From Eupeodes corollae (lineage: Eukaryota; Arthropoda; Insecta; Diptera; Syrphidae): a stretch of 64,000 nt of DNA. The notes beneath the pieces were generated by a model. The model worked only from the letters and a program-made list of their open reading frames with translations. It was not told the origin of the DNA and made no database searches. Below are positions 55,410 through 64,000 of the stretch, piece after piece. Each line of letters begins with the position of its first letter. Positions within the stretch are counted from its first letter, which is position 1. Where the stretch lies: the NCBI RefSeq assembly GCF_945859685.1, contig NC_079148.1, positions 55,624,421 through 55,688,420 on the forward strand, written 5' to 3'. Both the position numbers and the translations under genes were made by a program.

Positions 55410-57560
55410 TCTGTAAATAAAAAACAAAAAGGAATAACTCTTATTTTGTAAGGAAATTGTATAAATAATATTATTTACCACGACCAAATTTATTTCGAAA
55501 TGAAATATTTGTTTTGATAGCAGCCGTCAGCTGTTTTGTTTACATTAATCTGAGCGCTGAAATTTTGTGTCAAGTCCTTATTGGAAAACACTTTAGAACT
55601 GCATACGTTTCTCAATTATTTGTTCTTTTTCTTAATGTCTCTCTTTGATAATCTTACGCATTTGGGATTGTATTGCCCAAGACCTTTTGTCATATGTGAT
55701 AGAGAGTTTTTAATGGCTGTTCCAAAACCTACAACTTTTACTGCAAGTAAGGCCCAGGGTTAATGTTTAAGTGCCTATTATAAATTGACAATGACAGGAT
55801 AAATAGACTTGTTACTATTTTTAAGTTACTTGTATAGCTTAACTTATGCAGCCTTTAAATGGTTTATATAATATGAAGTGCTATGCTTTTTTGATTTAGT
55901 TTTATATAATTTTTTAAAAGCCATAAGCCATTAATTTGATTTTGGCACTTAAGGTCCACTATGTTTAGTCAAAAGCATCCTCTGACACTTTTGACCTACA
56001 ATTATGATTCACAAGTTCTGAAAACCAAACGCAGAACTTTTTTAAAAAGCATTTGTACTTATTCAAGAGTTTTCCTTGTTATCCATAGTGTTCGGTTCTT
56101 TTCTGCCAATCAACTCAATCTTACACAATGGTTAGCACCACCATGTTCTACTTGTGAGTCTTTGCGTGTTGTGAAGACCTTTAGGGCTTCTCTGATAGAG
56201 AGTTACACTGTTGGAACATAGTGCACAAATTAAAAATGAAATTTTGTCTTCTATTTATTAAAGCAACTCTTCACGACATTTGCCTGTTTTTCTGTGAAAA
56301 GGTAATTGTTTAGTACCTTAACAAAACCAAAAGTCAGCCAATCTTTTAGGTGAGTGCTTTGAAGAGAACTCAAGTCAGTTTATTTCGCAACTAGTAAAAG
56401 AAGACGACGACGTTTGACACTGTACAACTTGTCGTATTTTGTATGATACGCTAACATCTGCTAACACTTCCACATATTCTACTGATTAACGATCTTAAAT
56501 CTAGTGACCATAGAATACGACATTCATTCACGAATTGGGTTTTAAAATATTTAGAAGTTTGCCTTTATTTCGTTAAAAATATCAAACTTAGATCATTGCA
56601 GAGAAAATCACAGTTTTCACGGTTTTCGATCTAAGGCTAACAATAAAATCAGTCCGTACCAGCTTTTAAATGTTCGCTTAAATGTTAGTTCTTAATTTGA
56701 CTTCTTTCAATAAAGAAAATATTTTTGTATTGCTGACAAGGGTTCCCCCCATTGAACATTGATTTAGTTTTTAACTTTTCTCAAGAACTTAACTAATTTT
56801 TTTTCTGCCAAAGTTCCAATGCTGTCTGAATAATATTTTATGACCAAAAATTTAACTGTTTTTAGTTTTCAAAAAAAATATTGATTTTTTTTTCGAAATT
56901 CGATACGTTGAAAATGGCTCATCGATGTTTTACAAAGTTGAAATGCAAGACGTCTAATAACAAGTTCTACAAAACTGGATACCAACAATATTTTAAAACT
57001 AAAATAAAAAAAATGTATACAATTTTCTCTGTAATTTAAAAACATGTAGAATAATATGAAAAAGTAAATTTTTGATTTGTCAGCTGTCAAGTGAAATGCT
57101 TCCTATGTGTGAAAATTTATTTTAAAAATCAAGGTTTTTGGTTTTCGGTGATAAGCTCACTTTGGTTAAATGGATACGTCAATAAACTAAACTGTCGCAT
57201 TTGGAGTAATGGTAATCAAGGCACCATTGCATTCATAAGAACTAACTGTTCTTTGTGTACTTTATGGGTTTGTGATATAATTAGAATTTAGAGTCAATTT
57301 TGACCGCTATAGAGCCATAATTTCTGGGGAACTCTCTTATCAATTGGATGATGTGAAGAATCTGTGAGCATAGGTATATCTCTCTATAGCACAAAGTAGA
57401 TTACAAGCAACATTCCGTTTAACCCTTCTTAATTTTCAAATAACAAACTAACTAACTAACGCGTTCTAGAATATCGCCTACACTCCGTTCTTTCAGCCCA
57501 AAACAATAAAATTAGCCTATCTGCCACTTTTTGTTCAAACTAACGGGATACTGCTAGTGC
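55410..57560. other. gene-free stretch
   Basis: No gene recognised. Frames at about 55,581 and 55,961 have no identifiable domain. TTAACCCTT at 57,419 might be the outer end of the downstream piggyBac relic. Confidence 0.45.
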
Positions 57561-58801
57561 AGTGAAAAATTTCAAGTTACGCGTGTGTGGTAAAGAACAA
57601 CAATTAATAAAAAATAGATTTTACGTTTGTTTGTGCTTATTTATAATTTTAGCGGATCCTGATTTCGAGCCAGATGAGGAGTCTTTTAAAGACGAGTTTT
57701 ATATTGAGAAATTAATAGGCAACTTGGATAAAGACATTAGTAATTAAAACCCCGAGGAAGAACCTACCCTCCCGAGTTCAGGCATTTAAGTTCCATCAGG
57801 ACCTCCCGCAAAACGAAGAAAGCTTGAAAATCTTAAATTGCTCTGGAAAAAAAAGAATCTAGAGCTAAATACGCAGCAGCTGGCTTTTAATGGCAAAGAA
57901 TCGTTGGGCTCGGATATATCGAATCTTGATAGTCCTATACAGTTCTTTCTGTACTTATTTCCCCCGGAACTTATAAAGAAAATTTCCGAAGAAGCACATC
58001 TCTCTGTGGTACAAAAAGATCCAAATAACACTTTTCGTGAATCTGAGACTGAAATCAGGCAATTTATTGGTCTGGTTTATATAATGTCACTGAATTAGTT
58101 GCCATTGGAGTTTCGTCCTTGATACACCTCTCATCCAACAAACAATGCCATCAAATAAATTCGAAAAGATCAGACAGCATCTCCATTTCAACGACTACAC
58201 TAAATGTCTTCCCAGGAGTAATCCTGGTGCCGATAGAATTTGTAAAATCCATTCTAGTTGTTGATACTTTGAATAAAGCATATGGTAGAGTTCCGCTATA
58301 ATCAAGGCTTTGTGTGGATGAACAAATGTGCTCTACAAAAGCAAGGAATATTCTAAAAAGGTATAACCCGAATAAACCTCATAAATGATGTTACAAATTA
58401 TACGTTTTGAGTGGTGTTTGGGGTTTCGGTTCACTTCTACCCCTACTTGGACCTTACGATGGCCAACTCCTGGCTGCTCTACAAAAAGGTGAGCAAAGAT
58501 ACAAATCTTCCTCACAAGGCTGCCATGGCATCCGCTGATTTTCGCCTGGAAGTTGCTGAAACTCTGTGTAAGATGGGCTCAAAACCGGTTTGACAACACG
58601 CCGATCTATAGAAAGTGATATTCTAGCAAAAAAAAAAAACATAAAGGACATGCCCAACATGTACCACCACAAGCAGTTCGCCAAGATCAAGCCGGTCACT
58701 GGCATCAATGGGCCGAAAGAAAATACGATGCAAGTTCCAAAAACGTTTTGGTTTCACTGTGAAGTGCGTGGTGGCTTTATGCTATACCAAAAACAAAAAT
58801 A
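57561..58801 (+). pseudogene. piggyBac-like transposase relic
   Basis: Plus strand, in several frames. Acidic N-terminus (DPDFEPDEESFKDEFY), then SPIQFFLYLFPPELIKKI and ETEIRQFIGLVYIMSLN (57,930-58,095), the N-terminal DDE_Tnp_1_7 region; NKFEKIRQHLHFNDYTKCLP (about 58,147); LCVDEQMCSTKARNILKRYN (about 58,310), which holds the first catalytic Asp, and PHKxxYKLYVLSG. A deletion near 58,435 removes the second and third catalytic Asp regions. The C-terminal NSWLLYKKVSKDTNLPHK and DFRLEVAETLCKMG (58,460-58,580) follow, then a basic tail. Several stops and frameshifts. An acceptor-like TTTTAG precedes the acidic segment, hinting at an intron. No sign of domestication: the frame is broken. Confidence 0.82.
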
Positions 58802-58917
58802 GTTTTAGGAATTTGCATCTTTCCTAAGTTGTTTTTTTTTTCTTACTTAAAATATCGTTTCTCATACTTTAGCAGTTATTATTATTATTATTTAGGAGGA
58901 CTATTGGCCTGTCATTA

Positions 58918-59190
58918 GTAGTACCCGTGGCATGATGGTTAGTGCGTTGGACTGTCATGCAAGGGGTCTTGGGTTCAATCCCTGCCTCTTGCGAGGAATT
59001 GACAAATCCTTCAAGAGTAAATCTTGTCATGAAAAAGTGCTTTCTCAAACTAGCCGTTCGGATTCGGTCTAAAATTGTCCCTTCCATTCCTGACAACAGT
59101 ACTCGCACACAGGAATGGTTGAGAGTCGTAAGTCACTAGGCCCTGGTTCACAATGGACTGTTGTGCCACGCCATTTGATTTGATTTGATC
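58918..59190 (+). repeat. tRNA-derived SINE, copy 6 (best preserved)
   Basis: The head contains box A TGGCATGATGG (58,928-58,938), GTTAGTGCGTTGG, an anticodon-loop-like CTGTCAT, and box B GGGTTCAATCC (58,971-58,981). These resemble tRNA-Asp(GTC), which has AGTGGTTAGT, CTGTCAC and GGTTCAATTCC at the same positions. The unrelated body carries CCTTCAAGAGTAAATCTTGT, CGGATTCGGTCTAAAATTG and CACACAGGAATGGTTGAGAG. It ends in a TTTGA-repeat tail (59,173-59,189). The tRNA-Asp parentage is an inference from the head only. Confidence 0.9.
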
Positions 59191-62100
59191 ATCAGATAAT
59201 ACAATAGAGACAACAATCCAACATCCAGTCCATGATCCGGTCATCGCAGTTTGGATTTTTCGAGTGGATCAAAATCATGTCATCAAATTTGACGTTTGTG
59301 TTGTATGTAGTGGTGTGCGTCCATTTTCCATAGTCTTTTTGAAATTCAAATTTCATTTCGTTTAAATTGTCGTCGAGTGCCTAAAATCATTAACTCAAAG
59401 TTATCTTTACTATGCACACAACAGCTTTAAAGCTGTAGGCCGAAAATTCGTATAGTCTGCACCGTCTTCCCATAGTAAGTCCTTGAGTAGGTGCGCCTCC
59501 AAATCATGGAGTTCCTTTACTTCGAGAAATTGGTTCACCAAAAAACCAATAACTACCGACACTAAAGGTAAATCAAAAAAAAAGTAAACCAGATATTAAC
59601 CGTTTCCTATGCCAAATGTGACATTTGAAGTTGCTCATGGCAAGACATAATATGCCCAGTAAAAAAAAAACAATGGATTGCGGATGAGATTGCGGAAGAG
59701 TTGCTGGATTGGATTTTACTCTTGTGGAGCCTCAGGGTAAATGAACTAGCAGTGACAGTTTCATTATAAATGAAAGGATGTGTTCACAAATTAAATCCAA
59801 AGTTGTCAACTCCCAAGTAGAAAACCAGATTTACGAACATCAAATCGGTTTTTCTAACTTCATCTATGTAATGTATCTCAAAACAGACGTTCATGAGATG
59901 CTCAAAAAAGTACAGAATTGATACATTTATATGTATATGTGTGATCAATGCGAATGTTGAAATATTCAAAATAATATAAAATCCACTTAAAATTTCGTAT
60001 TGATATAATATTCATCTAAACCAATGCTAAATATTTACGTCGGAAATGAATACTTCGCTGTTCACAAATTTTGTGTTGATATTTTTGATATAAGTACAAG
60101 GTTATGGTATTACATTTCTCACATTACATCAGAAGTGGAAATATATCTGCATTATGTACTCTAATTTATCCATCACACATGTATTTATATTATATTTGAT
60201 AGGTAAAAGCTTTGCTGTCATTGTGAATGTTTCACATTGGTGGTTTGAGAGCTTCTTAACTTCGGTTATAGTCTCTTAGATGCTTATTCCATTATCATGC
60301 TACTTAAACTTCATATGTACATAGTAATGAATAACTTATAATATGTCATATGTGCATGCTTAAATCCACTTTCTCTTAATCATATAAAGAGCATTAAGGG
60401 AACAATTAGTTGACAGTTCAAGTTCACATTTCTTCAAATCCAACCTACAAGCTTTACGATTTAACATTCATAACCAACATAAATAAAAAAGGAACGATGA
60501 TCGAAAGTAAAACTAATCCGTATCCATATCAACGGACATGAATTAGACACAGATAAATATAGAGACCAAGGCCCAAAAATAAATCATACAAATAAAAATG
60601 ACACTGATCGAAAACATCATTCCTAAATTATTATTATTATTTTGTGATATCTGCTTTCAGGTTTCAGATTGAGACCGAAATGAAAATCCAACCATATCGC
60701 TCGCTCTACCTCATTTATTTTCTTGGCTTCGATGGTGTAATCAATTTTGAAACAAAGCCCAATTCTGAGTGCTTTTCCTCTAGCATCTCACTCTCTCTCT
60801 CTCTGCTCGTATCTCTTCCTCTCTCTGGATGGATGGACATGGGCACTGAGCAGGATACGGATGTTGGACAAATGTTATATTTATAACACGGTGTATATGT
60901 AGGTTCCTATTCCTATTTATACGATATCAACCATACCCAAAACATAAAATCGATTTCGATTTGTCTGACAACTAATTAGACATTTTGCAATATAATATTG
61001 CAGGCTCATTAGAACCACCAAGTCCCATAAGCGAATCGCCACCAACTTCCGCTAGATTGGCTGCTTGTGAGCTTCTATAGTCAAAATTGAAGTATTAAGC
61101 CAAATTATTGATGAGATCTCATTTGTCGTCGTGGTCCTGGTCCTGTTCCTGGTCATGGTTGATTTTAAGACTTGGTCCTTTTTGTGCTTGGCATGGTTGG
61201 TTCTTGGTTCTTGGTTGGGTTGTGGTATAACAAGTGTGCCTGGAATTTTTATTTTACTATGAGAATATACAAATCTTAACCACTTAATTACCATTTTGGA
61301 GTAAGTAAAATGATTCTAGGGTGAGAAAGGTATTAAATTTGTATATAGATGGAAACGTGAGGCTCTTTTAGCAGCAACACTATAGCCATCACGTATAATT
61401 AGCTGATTTTCAGATTCGGATCAATAATAATTAAACATTAACAACTTGGCACATCTAAATTGTTTCCTCTTCCATTTCGTTCCATTTCCATTCGCATTAC
61501 ATTTTGAAGGACCTCTGTGCTGTCCCTAAATATAAAGAACCTACACCTTAACACGGATTCCGAATCGGATACACCCAGAACACCCTAAACTACGACTACA
61601 CAACATTTCTGACATCAAACGATGAAGACGAACGAGGAATTGAGCACTGAGGAAAGGTTGGTGTGATTTAAGTCATATTCGTTTTGGGTGTTCGTGTTCG
61701 TGTTCGTGTTCACAAAATATAAAGGAATCCGAATCTGATTGAAGTTGATGCTGGACCTTAACTTTTGACTGGGATTTGGACTGGGCACTGGGTATTGGGA
61801 TAGGAGGAAAGGAGAGGTTTTGGGTTTATATTATTTGGCTTGCTGAGCACGTTTTGGGTGCTCTTTCTATACCTACCGGTTGTTTATACTTGGCTAATGG
61901 AAGTTTGTGTTACATATACAACCAGCAGCGCCAAAGAGAGCGAAGCGGAGGGAATCACATCGAAAATGTTGAATGAAAATGCTGCATTAAGGGTCAGGCC
62001 CAGGGATTGTTTGTGCGGTGTGTTAATGGAAATAAATTAGAAACGTGTTATTTTAAATACGTATTTTTCTCTTGTTTTGTTTTTGCGTTTGTTTTGTGTT

Positions 62101-62639
62101 TTATAGGTATTGACTAAAAGATATAAAAAAGTAGGACAGCAAAAGAAAAAAAAATTATCCTTCAATTAAGTTATCAAAAAGTTTGTCGTGATATATTTGC
62201 TTTTTTATTTCATACATATAAAATAAGGGTGTATACCTAACGAAGCGATTCTTTAATTAAAGGAATATATTTATGGGAATACCACGCAGAGTGTTAGGTT
62301 AAATTAACGAAGTGTGCTATCAATCTAAGACAAGATTGGAACCTAACTTTATGGGTATCATAAAAATTCACTTATACTTATCTGTATAAAATAAAAGACA
62401 TCGCGGTGGGAAACTAATTGGATTGAATTACATAACTTGAATTACTTCTTGTTAAAGTGTACTTACTTTGGTCAACCTAGCACTTTTTTCTGCTCTAAGA
62501 TCTAAAAACAGCGGCGGCGGTGGTTCCCTTTGTCATCAACTCAGAATGTAGGTGTGCAGCTGGCCTTAGTTGATTGTGAATTATAATCATCCTACGACAT
62601 TGCCGACAAGGTTATCTGTCAAAATAGAAAATGGTTTGA
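59191..62639. other. gene-free stretch with microsatellites
   Basis: No gene recognised. CT dinucleotide run at about 60,788-60,805, GTTCGT hexanucleotide repeat at about 61,685-61,712, and a TGGTTGGTTCTTGGTTCTTGG patch (about 61,193-61,215). Frames here are short and without domains. Confidence 0.55.
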
Positions 62640-63079
62640 TATAGCTAAGATGTCATATGAGGCATAAATCTTATTCAGCTGAGTTGTAAAATTAATGATT
62701 TCATTAAAAGATTTGTTAGTAATTTAACAATATTTATCAAAAAATAGTGTGCTGTCAAAAACAACTAACATTTTTTTTATGCAATTTAGAATTATCAAAA
62801 CCTTTATTTATGCTTTAACTTATTTTCATTAAATTTGTTTCTAAAAAAAGCAAATATTCATGTTATCAAAACCTTTATTTATGCTTTAAATTATTTTCAC
62901 AAAATTTGTTTCTAAAAAAAGCAAATATTCAGGTTCTCAAAATGAAACCTTGAATAAGAGACCGACAATTTGATATTAACTTGCCCTTAAATTCCTGAAA
63001 CTTCCCTTCCGTCTTATTCTTTTGACGCAAATAAATAGTAAACATTGAGGTGACTTTTACTTGCGACTTATAGGAACTA
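62640..63079 (+). repeat. dispersed repeat X, copy 2, left part
   Basis: Collinear with 11,280-11,605. Within it a 71-bp unit is tandemly duplicated (62,791 and 62,862, both TTATCAAAACCTTTATTTAT), which copy 1 does not share. Broken at the TA at 63,078-63,079 by the mariner element. Confidence 0.8.
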
Positions 63080-63941
63080 AAGGTTGATTTTTTTAAAGCT
63101 GTAGGAAAGCTAAAAAAAATAATACATACAATTTAGAAAAATGCATGAAATCTTTATTTGAATGGATACTACGGGCCATATAATTTAATGCTTGAAGATT
63201 ATTGCATACAAATGTTGACCTTGACTGTGCCTCAAATGATCCATCCGCTTATTCCAATTTTTGCATATTTTTTCAACATTTTGGCCGGTATCTCACGAAA
63301 AAATGCTTTAATTTTGTCTTCCAATGCGTCAATTGAAGCGGGCTTGTCTGCATAGACATGAGCTCTAACATAGCCTCAGAAACAATAGTCTAAAAGCGTT
63401 AAATTGACCGGCCCTGCACGTGAAAAAAAATGTTCACCGAAATTGCCTCTAAATATGTAAGTCCATTGATGCGCGTGCTGTGTAGTATGTGGCACCTTCT
63501 TTTTGCAAGTCAAGCTCTTACATTTTGGGCAAACAAAAGTTGGAAATCATCTCACGGTAGCGCTTACCATTCACAGTTCCGTTACGATTCGCATCATCTT
63601 TGAAAAAGTACGGTCCAATGATGCCACCAGCCCATAAACCGCACTAAACTGTGACGTTTTCTGGATCAAAAATCCTGCTTATTTACGTATCCACTGAGCC
63701 AGAAATGAGCTTCGTCGCTGAACACAATTTTTCGATAAAAAACGTGCGATGAACTTACTCAACAGAGCACGCATTTTGATAATAAAATTCAATAATTTGC
63801 AAGCGTTGTTCTTTTGTGAGACGATTCATGGTAAAATTATAGACCAAACTGAAGATGTTTGACAGTGAATCAAAACACGAAACGTGCGTCAGCTGTTTAA
63901 ACCAGTGTTAACAAAAAGATAATAGCATAAAAATCACCCTT
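63080..63941 (-). mobile_element. mariner-type element, internally deleted, with TIRs
   Basis: Ends AAGGTTGATTTTTTTAAAGC (left) and, inverted, AAAGGGTGATTTTTATGC (right), each next to a TA (63,078-63,079 and 63,942-63,943). Flanking sequence on both sides belongs to repeat X, and copy 1 of X at 11.6 kb shows the uninterrupted locus. At 862 bp it is too short for a full element of about 1.3 kb. The transposase inside is deleted and frameshifted. Confidence 0.85.
63150..63829 (-). pseudogene. mariner-type transposase pseudogene
   Basis: Minus strand. Start ATG at 63,829 reads NRLTKEQRLQIIEFYYQNAC, the N-terminal helix-turn-helix. A deletion then joins directly to the block IVFSDEAHFWLSGY (across a frameshift, near 63,715). 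Next come VYGLVASLDRTF-type remnants of the WCGLWAGGIIGPYFF block, ANRNGTVNGKRYREMI, a damaged QDGA region, LDYCFxGYVRAHVYADKPAS and FFREIPAKMLKKYAKIG. The deletion removes most of the DNA-binding domain. Frameshifts throughout. Transposition would need an intact relative acting on the TIRs. Confidence 0.82.
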
Positions 63942-63943
63942 TA

Positions 63944-64000
63944 TATTTCAAGTATTGCACTCGTAAAAAAATTCGAACTTGAGCTTTTAATCAAACATGA
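63944..64000 (+). repeat. dispersed repeat X, copy 2, right part
   Basis: TTCAAGTATTGCACTCGTA matches copy 1 (GGCAAGTATTGCATTCGTA, near 11,618), resuming X after the mariner insertion. Runs to the window end. Confidence 0.7.

Noticed and set aside
57561..58801. Domesticated piggyBac-derived host gene
   Set aside because: Multiple stops and frameshifts and a deleted catalytic core argue against a maintained gene.
58918..58990. Possible functional tRNA gene
   Set aside because: Boxes A and B are present but the stems do not close into a cloverleaf, and the same head with a unique body recurs several times, as expected of a SINE.

Overview
The window looks like intergenic or intronic DNA from a dipteran insect. 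It is AT-rich, has no intact host gene, and is packed with decayed transposable elements of fly-type families: an errantivirus (gypsy group), I/LOA-like, CR1/jockey-like and RTE-like non-LTR elements, mariner/Tc1 and piggyBac relics, and a tRNA-derived SINE. The only recognisable host gene is an intronless, frameshifted copy of HPF1 (histone PARylation factor 1) at 54.5-55.4 kb. The species cannot be named from this sequence.

Layout. 0-2.7 kb: a probable reverse-transcriptase (RT) scrap and a SINE, then featureless DNA. 2.7-7.6 kb: a nest in which an I/LOA-type non-LTR relic is split by an inverted-repeat element that carries another I/LOA-type copy. 7.6-13.2 kb: mostly unannotatable DNA with microsatellites and one copy of a dispersed repeat (X). 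13.2-21.5 kb: an RT fragment, then a copy of a second dispersed repeat (R, with ~175-bp internal tandem units) broken open by a 5.5-kb errantivirus and by an RNase H-bearing non-LTR fragment. 22.8-25.9 kb: an internally deleted Tc1-like element and a mariner-type transposase relic. 25.9-32.5 kb: three more R copies, an RT fragment and a SINE. 35.2-41.6 kb: several non-LTR relics on the minus strand, one interrupted by a SINE with a clean 13-bp target duplication. 43.8-48.7 kb: a SINE, a CR1/jockey-like relic and, inside its 3' region, an RTE-like element with a 17-bp target duplication. 48.8-50.7 kb: the longest R copy. 51.3-54.1 kb: mariner and Tc1 scraps. 54.5-55.4 kb: the HPF1 pseudogene. 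57.6-58.8 kb: a piggyBac relic. 58.9-59.2 kb: the best SINE copy. 62.6-64.0 kb: a second X copy split by a short mariner element.

The most informative element is the errantivirus at 13,900-19,385. Its two 368-bp LTRs appear identical, it is flanked by a 5-bp duplication, and it lies inside a repeat whose uninterrupted form is present elsewhere in the window. It has lost most of gag, protease and RT, but keeps the end of RNase H, a complete-looking integrase and an open env frame. It is therefore a recent insertion of a non-autonomous copy.

No genes here form a working pathway. The window is best read as a record of successive transposition events. The candidate undescribed items are the SINE family, the R repeat family and the inverted-repeat element at 3.5-7.0 kb.
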